NCBI GenBank assembly: GCA_023663725.1
Contig: JAMPGX010000003.1
Span: 1 to 64,000, forward strand
DNA: 64,000 nt
From: a bacterium
GTDB taxonomy: Bacteria > Bacillota > Clostridia > Lachnospirales > Lachnospiraceae
Direction of reading: 5' to 3'
Shown here in pieces: positions 24,801 to 34,027 of the stretch. The position numbers and the translations under genes are program-made. The notes under the pieces are model-generated. The model was not told the origin of the DNA. It saw only the letters and a program-made list of their open reading frames with translations, and searched no databases. Positions within the stretch are counted from its first letter, which is position 1. The number at the start of each line of letters is the position of its first letter.

Positions 24801-26243
24801 ATGTGTCAGCAGAATATAGATATGCATCTCTTTGATCATGTGCTGGAGATCATACTGGCGCATGACAGGGAAGGTAAGATCATATATGACAATGCCGCCG
24901 CAAGAGAAAAGCTGGGATACAGTCAGGGACTTGCAGGATTGCCTGTAGGCAATGTCTTTCCGGGCATGTTTTACGGGGAGGAAGAGCAGACGGGGGCATC
25001 GCAGTCGCTGGAGGTCCATCACACGACAGCCTACCGCAAGAATCAGACCTGTTTCCCCGTCGAACTGCGAGTGGTGCGTCAGGAATCGGCGGACTGTTAT
25101 CTCTGTATGGCGAATGACGTTCTGGAGAGAGATTTCCTGAGCCGCGAGGTGGAACAGGTCAGGCAGGAGGCCCAGAATGCCCTGCGGGTCAAGTCGGAGT
25201 TCGTTGCAACAGTCACGCATGAATTGCGCACGCCGGTCAACGGTATTTCTGGCCAGATCAGAGAGCTGATTCCTTTAGAGACAGAGAAGGATAAGCTGCG
25301 CAAGCTGCAGTTGATTGAGCGCTGCTGCGGCGAGATGAACAAGATTATCAATAATATTCTGGATTTTTCCAAGCTGGAGGCGGGCAAGTTCACGCTGGAG
25401 CAGCGCCGCTTTTCGCTTCGCGGTATGATAGACTATGTGGTAGCCAGCCACAAGGGGCGCATCACGGAGAAGGGATTGGATTTCTTTGCGACAGTGTCTC
25501 CGGGCGTTCCCGAGTATGTGGTGGGCGATGAATTGCGGATTGTACAGGTCCTCAACAATCTGTTGTCCAACGCGCAGAAGTTCACCAGTGTGGGCAAGAT
25601 CACGATGGAGGTTATCAAGACTGCCCAGACGGGAGAGTCTATGGAGCTCTTTTTTCTGGTCAGCGATACGGGAATCGGTATCGACGCCAAGGATCAGGAG
25701 AAGCTGTTCCAGAGCTTTTCTCAGGTGGATGCCTCCACGTCCCGCAAGTATGGCGGGACAGGGCTGGGTCTCTCCATCAGTCGGCAGCTCGTGGAACTGA
25801 TGGGCGGCAGCATCAATGTGGAGAGCGCGAAGGGCAGAGGGACGACATTCTCCTTTTCCATCTGGGTGGGAAGAGACCCTGAGGAGGATGCGTCGGCAGG
25901 TGAGGAGAGCTTCGTTGCGCCGAGGCCCGAGATCACCTTTGGGTCGGATGCACTGCAGGAGGAGCAGGACGCCGCCCGATATGGAACAGCTCCCAACCGC
26001 GAGGCGCTGCAGAAGAACCTTTCCAAGCTGATTCTCTCCGTGGAGATGGAGAACTGGGAGAAGGCTGAGATGTTCATGGAGACAATCCGGCAGCTCACCG
26101 CAGATGCACCTCAGGAGGTGAGCCGCGCGGCGCTGCGCCTGAAGATGGCCATTCAGAAGGAGAACTATGAGAAGATATCCACAGGGACGGAGGTCCTGCA
26201 GGCTCTGATCGAGGCGGAAGGGGGGGCTGGGTGTGAGGGATAA
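24801..26243 (+). CDS. PAS-containing sensor histidine kinase
   Basis: A 480-residue kinase without membrane segments. A PAS-like sensor covers residues about 8-110 (LEIILAHDREGKIIYDN). The dimerisation domain has the phospho-accepting His140 in ATVTHELRTPVNG. The catalytic domain has the N box LNNLLSNAQKFT, G1 SDTGIGID, F box and G2 GGTGLGLSISRQL. A C-terminal helical extension of about 100 residues (KNLSKLILSVEMENWEKAEMF) has no receiver. The start at 24801 has GGAGGG 8 bases upstream; the open frame before it lacks a site. It overlaps the next response regulator gene by a few bases, implying coupling and a cognate pair. Confidence 0.88.
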   Translation: MCQQNIDMHLFDHVLEIILAHDREGKIIYDNAAAREKLGYSQGLAGLPVGNVFPGMFYGEEEQTGASQSLEVHHTTAYRKNQTCFPVELRVVRQESADCYLCMANDVLERDFLSREVEQVRQEAQNALRVKSEFVATVTHELRTPVNGISGQIRELIPLETEKDKLRKLQLIERCCGEMNKIINNILDFSKLEAGKFTLEQRRFSLRGMIDYVVASHKGRITEKGLDFFATVSPGVPEYVVGDELRIVQVLNNLLSNAQKFTSVGKITMEVIKTAQTGESMELFFLVSDTGIGIDAKDQEKLFQSFSQVDASTSRKYGGTGLGLSISRQLVELMGGSINVESAKGRGTTFSFSIWVGRDPEEDASAGEESFVAPRPEITFGSDALQEEQDAARYGTAPNREALQKNLSKLILSVEMENWEKAEMFMETIRQLTADAPQEVSRAALRLKMAIQKENYEKISTGTEVLQALIEAEGGAGCEG

Positions 26244-27294
26244 TTCGCACGGTGTTGTTCTGATCGTGGATGATGTGGAAGCCAACAGGGTGATACTCGG
26301 TGAGATTGTCGGCAGTATGGGCTGTAAGACTGTGCTGGCGGAGAATGGCGTGCAGGCTTTGCAGTGCGTGCGGGAGGAGTTGCCCAACCTGGTGTTGACG
26401 GATATCTCCATGCCGGAGATGGACGGCTATGAGTTGTGCCGGAGGCTCAAGACCAATGTGGCTACCAAGGACATCCCTATTATCTTTATCTCCGCGTTTG
26501 ACAACCCCAAGGATATTGTGAAGGGCTTTGACCTGGGCGGCGGAGATTATATCACGAAGCCCTTTATCCCTGAGCTGGTGCAGGCCAGGGTCAATGTCCA
26601 TCTGCGGCTGTACGAGGCCACGGTGGGAATCCGCGAGGCCAACCGCAGGCTGCAGGTATCCGTCAACGAGCAGCTCCGGCAGATGGAGCAGGAGCGCAAG
26701 AATGTGCTGTATGCCCTGGCTGGCGTGGCGGCGGAGAATTCGCTGTACGGCAGCGGCTACATAGAGCGGATGAAATACAATTGCAGGATTCTCGCGCAGA
26801 GCATGCAGCTCTCCCCGCTGTTTGAGGATCAGATATCAGACAGCTTTGTGGAGACGGTGGAATTTGCCGCTCCGCTGTGCGATATCGGTAATCTGGGCAT
26901 TCCCAAGGAGATTCTGCAGAAGACATCCAAGCTGGACGAGAGTGAGTGGGAGCAGATGAAGAGTCATACACGAATTGGCACGAAGCTGCTCGAGGACCTG
27001 AAAGTTACGAAAGACTATAATGATTTTATACAGATTTCAGCGGATATTACTCATTTCCATCACGAGAATTGGGATGGAAGCGGTTATCCCGAGGGAAAGA
27101 GAGGAAATGAGATACCACTGGCTGCACAGATCGTTGCCATGTCAAGCATGTTTTGCGCACTGACGGAGGAGAGAAGCTATCGTCAGAGCTATGACAGGGA
27201 GAAAGCGCTGGAGATAATGCAACAGGAGGCCAGACAAAAATTTAATCCTGATATTTTCAGCATATTCTGCAAAGTCGCAAGGCAGCTGCGATAG
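26233..27294 (+). CDS. Response regulator with degenerate HD-GYP domain
   Basis: A 353-residue protein starting at GTG inside the end of the kinase gene. The receiver is intact (VDDVEANR, Asp57 in LTDISMPEMDG, Lys109 in TKPF). In the output domain the metal-binding His-Asp is changed to Cys216-Asp217 (APLCDIGNLGIP), and the earlier conserved His is absent (SGYIERM), while HHENWDGSGYP (276-286) remains. It should therefore not hydrolyse c-di-GMP normally. It may bind the nucleotide or a partner instead. It is the immediate neighbour and presumed partner of the kinase, whereas the catalytically complete paralogue sits upstream. Confidence 0.85.
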   Translation: MRDNSHGVVLIVDDVEANRVILGEIVGSMGCKTVLAENGVQALQCVREELPNLVLTDISMPEMDGYELCRRLKTNVATKDIPIIFISAFDNPKDIVKGFDLGGGDYITKPFIPELVQARVNVHLRLYEATVGIREANRRLQVSVNEQLRQMEQERKNVLYALAGVAAENSLYGSGYIERMKYNCRILAQSMQLSPLFEDQISDSFVETVEFAAPLCDIGNLGIPKEILQKTSKLDESEWEQMKSHTRIGTKLLEDLKVTKDYNDFIQISADITHFHHENWDGSGYPEGKRGNEIPLAAQIVAMSSMFCALTEERSYRQSYDREKALEIMQQEARQKFNPDIFSIFCKVARQLR

Positions 27295-27406
27295 TGCGCT
27301 TCACTTCTGACCTGAGCCGTCCTGAGGCGGCGGGCGGATGGTATGTTAAATACATGCAAGACAGCGATTTAATAATACAAAGAAGATGCATTGGAGGAAT
27401 GGAAGT

Positions 27407-28219
27407 ATGATGACGGATGAGGAGTTTTTAAGGATTGCGCGCTATATGAAACAGCGCTATGGTATTGACCTGGGCCAGAAGAAGGTCATTATGAATGGCA
27501 GACTTGAAAACCACATTAAGTCAGGGGGATGGAGCAGCTTTACTGCATTTATGAATGACATGGAGAAGGATAGCTCCGGTCAGCTGGAGAAGGAAATGGT
27601 CAATCTGTTGACCACGAACCATACTTACTTCATGAGGGAATTTGAGCATTTTGAGTTTTTTAAGAGCCAGGTGTTGCCACAGCTGAGACAAAAAGAGCAG
27701 AATACGAAGGATCTGCGGATATGGTGCGGCGCTGCCTCTACCGGCGAGGAGCCGTATATGATTGCTATGGTGTTGCAGGATTTTTTTGGACTGGAGGCAA
27801 AATACTGGGACACCAAGGTTCTCGCCACGGACATCTCAACCAAGGTGTTGCAGCAGGCGATAGCCGGCGTCTATGAGGAGGAGCATCTGAAGGACATTCC
27901 GGATCAGTGGAAGAGGCACTTTTTTAAGAAGACGCCGGAGGGGGCCTATCGCGTTAAGGATGAGCTGAAGCAGGAGGTCATATTCCGCCAGTTCAATCTG
28001 ATGTCTCCTTTTCCCTTCAAGAAGAGAATGCATACTATCTTTTTGAGAAATGTTATGATATACTTTGATGAGGACACCAAAAATGAGCTGCTCCGCAAAG
28101 TATACAATTTTCTGGAACCGGGAGGGTATCTGTTTATCGGTATGACGGAAACTCTGGACAGGGCGCAGGTGCCTTTTGAGTTGGTGCAGCCATCCATATT
28201 TAGAAAGCAGGGGGGATGA
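27407..28219 (+). CDS. cheR: Chemoreceptor methyltransferase CheR
   Basis: A 270-residue S-adenosylmethionine-dependent methyltransferase that methylates glutamates of chemoreceptors. The small N-terminal helical domain (about 1-75) is followed by LTTNHTYFMREFEHFEFF, IWCGAASTGEEPYMIAM (SAM loop), ATDISTKVLQQA and IFLRNVMIYFDED. GGAGG sits 9 bases before the ATG at 27407. It begins the che gene run cheR-cheB-cheY-cheA-cheW-mcp, all in one direction. Confidence 0.93.
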   Translation: MMTDEEFLRIARYMKQRYGIDLGQKKVIMNGRLENHIKSGGWSSFTAFMNDMEKDSSGQLEKEMVNLLTTNHTYFMREFEHFEFFKSQVLPQLRQKEQNTKDLRIWCGAASTGEEPYMIAMVLQDFFGLEAKYWDTKVLATDISTKVLQQAIAGVYEEEHLKDIPDQWKRHFFKKTPEGAYRVKDELKQEVIFRQFNLMSPFPFKKRMHTIFLRNVMIYFDEDTKNELLRKVYNFLEPGGYLFIGMTETLDRAQVPFELVQPSIFRKQGG

Positions 28220-28226
28220 TAGATGT

Positions 28227-29261
28227 ATGCAGCCGATTAAAGTGTTGATAGTAGAAGATTCCATGGTGTTTCGGGAGTTGCTGGTACAGAATCTCAACTC
28301 TGATCCGGCGATTCAGGTGGTGGCCACCGCAAGAGATCCTTATGAGGCAAGGGACGCTATTCTGGCGCATAAACCGGATGTTATGACTTTGGATATAGAG
28401 CTTCCGCGGATGAGTGGCATCGAGTTTCTGCGCAAGCTGATGCCTCAGTATCCGCTTCCGGTGGTAGTGATCAGTTCTCTCAGCGATAAAGTGTTCGACG
28501 CTTTGAATGTGGGGGCGGTGGACTTTGTGGCAAAGCCCGCAGTGTCCTCAAGGGAACAGCTCGAGGCGTTCATCAAGAATGAATTGCTGGTGAAGATTAA
28601 GATTGCGTCCACGGCGAATATCAGCCGGATTAAACAGAAGGTCATGCAGCAGCAACAAGAAGAAAGCGCGGTTTCTCTCAAGAGAAACGATCTGGTGGTT
28701 GCCATAGGAGCGTCAACTGGTGGAACAGAGGCGATATTCTCCGTGGTGCAGGGATTTGGCCCCGATATTCCCGGCGTGGTGGTGGTGCAGCACATGCCTC
28801 CCGGATTTACCAATATGTATGCTAAGCGATTGGATAACCAGTGTAATGTGGTGGTCAAGGAGGCGGAGACAGGGGATCAGGTAAGACCTGGTCATGTGCT
28901 GATCGCGCCTGGGGGCGATCGGCATATGCGGCTGGTAAAGGTAAATGGCGTTTATCAGGTGGAGTGCAAGGCAGGGCCGAGGGTAAACGGCCATTGTCCC
29001 TCCGTAGATGTGCTGTTTGACTCTGTGGCCAGGGTAGCCGGCCCCAAGGCATTAGGTATCATTCTGACAGGCATGGGAGGAGACGGCGCCAGAGGCTTGC
29101 TGGAGATGCGTAAAGCCGGAGCGAGGACCATCGGACAGGATGAATCCTCCTGCGTGGTGTACGGTATGCCCAAGGTAGCATATGATCTGGGGGCGGTGGA
29201 GTTTCAGGAGAAGCTTCAGGATATTTCCAAGAGAACCTATGCAGTGCTGGGAAAGATGTAG
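28227..29261 (+). CDS. cheB: Chemotaxis methylesterase CheB
   Basis: A 344-residue receptor methylesterase/deamidase. The N-terminal receiver has VEDSMVFRELL and the acceptor Asp in TLDIELPRMSG. The C-terminal esterase has the Ser of GASTGGTEAI, the His of VQHMPPGFTNMY and the Asp of GMGGDGARGLLEM, forming the catalytic triad. I start it at the ATG at 28227; GGGGGG lies 11 bases upstream, and the longer open frame would overlap cheR. It counteracts CheR to reset receptor adaptation when phosphorylated by CheA. Confidence 0.93.
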   Translation: MQPIKVLIVEDSMVFRELLVQNLNSDPAIQVVATARDPYEARDAILAHKPDVMTLDIELPRMSGIEFLRKLMPQYPLPVVVISSLSDKVFDALNVGAVDFVAKPAVSSREQLEAFIKNELLVKIKIASTANISRIKQKVMQQQQEESAVSLKRNDLVVAIGASTGGTEAIFSVVQGFGPDIPGVVVVQHMPPGFTNMYAKRLDNQCNVVVKEAETGDQVRPGHVLIAPGGDRHMRLVKVNGVYQVECKAGPRVNGHCPSVDVLFDSVARVAGPKALGIILTGMGGDGARGLLEMRKAGARTIGQDESSCVVYGMPKVAYDLGAVEFQEKLQDISKRTYAVLGKM

Positions 29262-29286
29262 AACAGAAAGGAAGGGACAAGGAAAT

Positions 29287-29679
29287 ATGAAGATCTTATT
29301 GGCTGAGGACGATTTTGTCACAAGAAAATTTATGGTTGGCTTTCTGTCCAAATACGGGGAGTGCGATGTGACGGTGGATGGCATGGAGGCGGTGGACGCG
29401 TTCATGATGGCGCTGGAAGACGGAGAACCCTATGATCTGGTGTGTCTGGATATCATGATGCCGGTTATGGATGGCTATCAGGCGTTGATGGGCATACGCA
29501 ATCTGGAAAAGGAGCGAGGCATTGCTGAGGATAAGAGGGCGAAGGTTATCATGACTACCGCGCTGAACGATGAAAAGAACGTAAAGATGGCATTTGAGCT
29601 GGGATGTACGATCTATTCCGGCAAGCCTATTGACAAGGAGAGATTTGAGCAGGCCATGAAAAAACTGGGTCTGATATAA
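29287..29679 (+). CDS. cheY: CheY-like single-domain response regulator
   Basis: A 130-residue receiver: AEDDFVTRKFM, phospho-acceptor Asp in VCLDIMMPVMDG, Thr/Ala switch TTALNDEKN and the Lys of SGKPIDKE. There is no output domain. AGGAAGGGACAAGG precedes the ATG at 29287. It sits between cheB and cheA and is the probable diffusible output of CheA. The loop after the acceptor site is somewhat extended, and no flagellar gene is nearby, so the target may be a non-flagellar function. The symbol is by position. Confidence 0.85.
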   Translation: MKILLAEDDFVTRKFMVGFLSKYGECDVTVDGMEAVDAFMMALEDGEPYDLVCLDIMMPVMDGYQALMGIRNLEKERGIAEDKRAKVIMTTALNDEKNVKMAFELGCTIYSGKPIDKERFEQAMKKLGLI

Positions 29680-29710
29680 TCTGATAAAAATTTACAGGAA
29701 AGGAGAAAGT

Positions 29711-31846
29711 ATGGCTGAAGAATTTAACACAGAGGGAATGTTGGACATCTATCTGTTTGAAAACGGACAGCTCCTGGAACAGCTGCAGGAAATAGTGCTG
29801 GAGCAGAAGGATGCGGAGTGCTTTGATGAGGACAGCATCAATGAGATATTCCGGACTATGCATACCATCAAGGGTTCCTCGGGCATTATGATGTTTGACG
29901 ACATTACCGCGGTGGCCCACAAGCTGGAAGACGTTTTCTTCTATCTGAGAGAGTCCCATCCCGAGCATGTGCCACATCTACAGCTGGTGGAGCATGTGCT
30001 GGAAGTGGCGGATTTCATTACTGCGGAGATGGAAAAGATTCGCAACGGAAACGCAGCCGACGGAGATTCAAAGGGCATTATCAAGGAATTGGATGCCTTT
30101 CTGGAGGCCATCAAGAAAGGGGTGGGTGAGGATGCGCTGATGCCTGAGAACGTGCATGAGGAACCCAAGCAGTTTTATATAGCCCCTGTTGCCACGGATG
30201 CAAGCCGCTTCTACAAGGTGTATATCACGTTCTCGCCAGATACGGTGATGGCGAACGTCCATGCCTACAAGGTGGTCTACGCAATGAAGGAGATTGCGGA
30301 GGATCTGTTGTATTCGCCTGAGGATATTATTTCAGATGAGTCCAGCGGGGACGTTATCCTGAAGGAGGGCTTCAAGATCCTGTTGCAGGCTCAATGTACA
30401 GAAGCAGAGATCCGTGATCTGATCGGTGTTGGCTATGACATTGAGAAGGTTGATATCTACGAATGTAAGGCGGAGGAATTCCTGCTGGGCTTTGACTTCG
30501 GAGATCAGGCGCCCAAGATTGATCTGGATTCCAGCGTGGAAGACATAGAAGCTAAAGCGGAGAAGGAAGCGGAGAAGAAGGAAGAAGCTAAGCCGCAGAT
30601 GGCTCCCGGCGACTTTGTTATCCAGACCAAGGAACCTGGACGTCCCAAGAAGCTTGCGAAGGATAAGCAGAAGGGTGCTAAAGAGGCCTTTATCAGCGTA
30701 AATGTCAACAAGATGGATCAGCTGATGGATCTGATCGGCGAGCTGGTTATTGCGGAATCCGTAGTGCTGCAGAACTCTGATCTGAAGGTGCCGGGCCTGA
30801 ACCTTTCCAATTTTAACAAGGCGGCGGCGCAGATGTCCAAGATATCAACGGATCTGCAGAACGTGATCATGTCCATGCGTATGATGCCTCTTACCAATCT
30901 GTTCCAGAAGATGAACAGGATCGTCTTTGACGTCTCCCGCAAGCTGGGCAAGGACATCGACTTTGAGATGATCGGCGAGCACACGGAGGTTGACAAGAAT
31001 ATCATCGAGAATATCTCAGACCCGCTGATGCATCTGGTGCGCAACGCGGTGGACCACGGCATCGAGACCAACGAGGAGCGCAAGGAGAGCGGCAAGCTGG
31101 ACAAGGGCAAGGTTACGCTTACCGCCAAGACAGAGGCAGGCAAAGTCTGGATCAGCGTGACGGACAACGGAAAGGGGTTGGATCGGGAGAAAATACTGAC
31201 GAAAGCCAGAAAACAGGGCTTGCTGGACGAGGGAAAGCTGGAGAGCGAGTACACGGACAAGGAAGTGTTCAAGTTCATTACGTTGCCTGGCTTTTCCACC
31301 AACGAACAGGTCACGGAGTATTCCGGCCGTGGCGTGGGTATGGACGTGGTGGTACAGAACATCCAGGCCATAGGCGGAGCGTTGGAGATCGAGAGTACTG
31401 CGGGCATGGGGAGTTGTATGACTCTGAAGATTCCCCTGACATTGGCGATCATAGACGGCATCGTCATGGAGACGGGTACCTCTTCCTTTGTGGTGGAGAC
31501 CGGCGTTATCAAACAGTTTGTCAGCGTGAAGGAGGACATGATGATTCACGAGCCCAACGGCGACGAGTACATCATGATCCGGGGAGAATGTTATCCCGTA
31601 CTTCGGCTGGGAGAATGGTATGGCTTGAAGGATTACCGCAAGTCGGTAGAAGATGGTATGATGTTAATTTTTGAGGTGGAAGGGAAGGCCATATGTCTCT
31701 TCGTGGACAGATTGATAGGCGAGCAGGAGATCGTGGTGAAGCCCATTCCCTCTTATATCAAGAAAGTTAAAGGTCTGTCCGGCTGTACACAGTTGGGTGA
31801 TGGCAGCATTGCACTGATACTTGATCCGGTAGGATTGATAGAGTAA
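29711..31846 (+). CDS. cheA: Chemotaxis histidine kinase CheA
   Basis: A 711-residue kinase with the classic order. P1 HPt has His51 in RTMHTIKGSSGIM. A P2-like segment covers about 155-275 (VYITFSPDTVMANVHAYK). A Lys/Glu linker follows, then P3 dimerisation (VNVNKMDQLMDLIGELVIA) and the P4 ATPase with HLVRNAVDHGIE, VTDNGKGLDREKI and GRGVGMDVV. P5 is the CheW-like domain at the end (GEWYGLKDYR, LFVDRLIGEQEIVVK). It autophosphorylates under receptor control and feeds CheY and CheB. AGGAAAGGAG precedes the ATG. The P1 start IYLFENGQLLEQLQEI is normal length. Confidence 0.95.
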   Translation: MAEEFNTEGMLDIYLFENGQLLEQLQEIVLEQKDAECFDEDSINEIFRTMHTIKGSSGIMMFDDITAVAHKLEDVFFYLRESHPEHVPHLQLVEHVLEVADFITAEMEKIRNGNAADGDSKGIIKELDAFLEAIKKGVGEDALMPENVHEEPKQFYIAPVATDASRFYKVYITFSPDTVMANVHAYKVVYAMKEIAEDLLYSPEDIISDESSGDVILKEGFKILLQAQCTEAEIRDLIGVGYDIEKVDIYECKAEEFLLGFDFGDQAPKIDLDSSVEDIEAKAEKEAEKKEEAKPQMAPGDFVIQTKEPGRPKKLAKDKQKGAKEAFISVNVNKMDQLMDLIGELVIAESVVLQNSDLKVPGLNLSNFNKAAAQMSKISTDLQNVIMSMRMMPLTNLFQKMNRIVFDVSRKLGKDIDFEMIGEHTEVDKNIIENISDPLMHLVRNAVDHGIETNEERKESGKLDKGKVTLTAKTEAGKVWISVTDNGKGLDREKILTKARKQGLLDEGKLESEYTDKEVFKFITLPGFSTNEQVTEYSGRGVGMDVVVQNIQAIGGALEIESTAGMGSCMTLKIPLTLAIIDGIVMETGTSSFVVETGVIKQFVSVKEDMMIHEPNGDEYIMIRGECYPVLRLGEWYGLKDYRKSVEDGMMLIFEVEGKAICLFVDRLIGEQEIVVKPIPSYIKKVKGLSGCTQLGDGSIALILDPVGLIE

Positions 31847-31869
31847 ATATACGAAAGGGAGGTAGCTGC

Positions 31870-32421
31870 ATGGACGTAACCAATGGAGTTAAGAGTCAGA
31901 CAGACAGTGGACAGACTGCCCGTGACGAGCGTGATGCGCAGAAGGGCAAGTACATGACTTTCAAGTCGGGCAACGAGTATTTTGGCTTGAAGATCCAGTA
32001 TGTCAACGAGATCATACAGTTTCAGGCTATAACGGCGATTCCGGAGACAGCGGATTATATCAAGGGATTGATCAACCTGCGCGGAAAGATCATTCCGGTC
32101 ATAGACATCAGTCTTCGCTTTAAGCAACAGCCGTTTGAGTATGATGACAGAACGTGTATCATTGTGATCAATGTGCAGTCCACGGTGGTGGGGCTGATCA
32201 TTGAGAAGATTGCCGAGGTGGTGGAGATTCGGGAGGAGAACATCCTGCCGCCGCCGAGCATCGGTAAAGCGGATAAGATTCAGAACAAGTATGTATACGG
32301 CATCGGTAAAGTAGGTGATTCGGTAAAGCTTTTGCTGGATCCTGAAAAACTACTGAATGACGAGGATATGTCGGTTTTGGAGCAGGCAAACAATTTAGAA
32401 GCGGAAGAGAGAGAGGTATGA
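31870..32421 (+). CDS. cheW: Chemotaxis coupling protein CheW
   Basis: A 183-residue CheW adaptor linking CheA to the receptor. After a polar N-terminal stretch of about 30 residues come [38 protein letters not shown] and [11 protein letters not shown], then [18 protein letters not shown]. It is slightly longer than common CheW (about 160 residues) because of the N-terminal extension. GAAAGGGAGG lies before the ATG. Only 4 bases separate it from the receptor gene. Confidence 0.93.
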   Translation: MDVTNGVKSQTDSGQTARDERDAQKGKYMTFKSGNEYFGLKIQYVNEIIQFQAITAIPETADYIKGLINLRGKIIPVIDISLRFKQQPFEYDDRTCIIVINVQSTVVGLIIEKIAEVVEIREENILPPPSIGKADKIQNKYVYGIGKVGDSVKLLLDPEKLLNDEDMSVLEQANNLEAEEREV

Positions 32422-32425
32422 TGAT

Positions 32426-33898
32426 ATGAAAAATATGAAGATGAAGACAAAAATGATTATTGGTTTTGCGATTCCTATTATACTGACGATAATTAACGTA
32501 CTGGTAGGTATAACTTCCGTGAAGAGGATTGAGAATGCTATCGTGGATATGCAGACAAAACAGTTCTCTACGATCACGAAGACCATGGAAGAGATCGGAG
32601 CGGACGAGGCGAAAGCCAAGGTCGTTACAGATACCCTTAAGGAGTCCATGGTGCATGACAATGAACTTATTACGAGAACCGCCAATATCTCCAATCTGGT
32701 CAGCGTGGGAATGATCGTTGTTTCTATCGTAATCACCCTGATTATTGCATATTCACTGATTAAGACGATCAATAAGTCTGTGGCACAGCTGTCTAGAGCT
32801 GCCGGTGAGATCGCCATGGGTCGTGTGGATGTTGAGATGGTGAAATATAACAATGACGAGTTCGGTGAGCTGGTTGACGAATACAAGCAGGTGATCGATA
32901 ATATCAAGTATCAGGCAAGCATCGCGGAAGAAGTGTCCAAGGGCAATCTGACCATAACCGTAAATCCCAAGTGTGCTGAGGATCTGATGGGTCAGTCCCT
33001 GAAGAAGCTGGTTGAGGACAACAACCATGTTCTGAGCAGCATCAGCGATGCCGCATACCAGGTGAGCATCGGCTCCTCTCAGATGGCAAGCGCCAGCCAG
33101 TCTCTGGCTCAGGGTTCCACAGAGCAGGCAAGCGCCATTGAAGAGATTACCGCTTCCATGGATGAGATCGTTGAGGCTACCGCGCAGAATGCGGAGCAGG
33201 CTAATAAGGCAGCGGCTCTGGTTGAGACCGCGATCAAGGATGTCAAGCAGGGCAATGTGCGTATGCAGGATATGATGGCGGCTATGCAGGATATCAACAA
33301 GTCCTCCGAGAGCATTTCCAAGATCATCAAGGTGATAGACGATATCGCGTTCCAGACCAATATCCTTGCTCTGAACGCAGCTGTTGAGGCAGCCAGAGCC
33401 GGCGAAGCAGGTAAGGGCTTTGCGGTAGTAGCAGAAGAGGTGAGAAGTCTGGCGGCCAAGAGTGCGGCGGCGGCTTCCGAGACAGCAGGTCTGATTGAGG
33501 ATTCCATTCAGAAGGTCGGCCAGGGCTCCCAGATGGCGGATGAGACAGCCAAGGCTCTGGATATGATCACGGATGTTGTAAATCAGAGTGAAGTGCTGAT
33601 CCACAGCATCGCGCAGGCTTGTAACTATCAGGCGACCAGCGGCGCGCAGATCAAGCAGGCCATCACCCAGGTGTCCCAGGTGGTGCAGACCAATTCCGCG
33701 ACCAGCGAGCAATGTGCTTCCGCGAGCGAGGAGCTTTCCAACCAGGCAGACAGAATGCGCGAGAAGCTCTCCATTTACCGTCTCAGCAATGCGGCGGTTG
33801 CCTCCTCCTCCAATTCCAGCATCGGTTCCTTTACCGCATCTCCCAGCGCGAATGAGCAGATCATCTCCCTGGGTGGCGACAGCTTCGGGAAATACTAA
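32426..33898 (+). CDS. Methyl-accepting chemotaxis protein with minimal external loop
   Basis: A 490-residue chemoreceptor. TM1 is residues about 9-29 ([19 protein letters not shown]). TM2 is about 91-115 ([20 protein letters not shown]). The exported loop between them is only about 60 residues and helical ([19 protein letters not shown]), too short for a usual sensor domain. HAMP follows, then the signalling domain with the conserved tip [20 protein letters not shown] and [15 protein letters not shown]. It may sense through partner proteins or membrane state. It closes the che operon, and a strong terminator follows. Confidence 0.92.
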   Translation: MKNMKMKTKMIIGFAIPIILTIINVLVGITSVKRIENAIVDMQTKQFSTITKTMEEIGADEAKAKVVTDTLKESMVHDNELITRTANISNLVSVGMIVVSIVITLIIAYSLIKTINKSVAQLSRAAGEIAMGRVDVEMVKYNNDEFGELVDEYKQVIDNIKYQASIAEEVSKGNLTITVNPKCAEDLMGQSLKKLVEDNNHVLSSISDAAYQVSIGSSQMASASQSLAQGSTEQASAIEEITASMDEIVEATAQNAEQANKAAALVETAIKDVKQGNVRMQDMMAAMQDINKSSESISKIIKVIDDIAFQTNILALNAAVEAARAGEAGKGFAVVAEEVRSLAAKSAAAASETAGLIEDSIQKVGQGSQMADETAKALDMITDVVNQSEVLIHSIAQACNYQATSGAQIKQAITQVSQVVQTNSATSEQCASASEELSNQADRMREKLSIYRLSNAAVASSSNSSIGSFTASPSANEQIISLGGDSFGKY

Positions 33899-33923
33899 TT
33901 ACACTTGAGTATATCAGGGAAAT

Positions 33924-33958
33924 GGCTGTGCGAAGGTATTCGCACAGCCGTTTTCCTT
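33924..33958 (+). terminator. Terminator of the chemotaxis operon
   Basis: A perfect 11-bp stem GGCTGTGCGAA/TTCGCACAGCC (33924-33934 with 33939-33949), loop GGTA, then GTTTTCCTT. It begins 25 bases after the receptor stop. Confidence 0.85.
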
Positions 33959-34027
33959 GCCTGCGCCGGCATGAGAAACCCGGCGGGCATCTTGCACAGG
34001 TATCAGCATAATAAAGGAGGAACTCGC

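Noticed and set aside
32753-33712. Long minus-strand frame opposite the chemoreceptor
   Set aside because: Shadow of a helical, Ala/Gln-rich coding strand; no start signals and no family resemblance.
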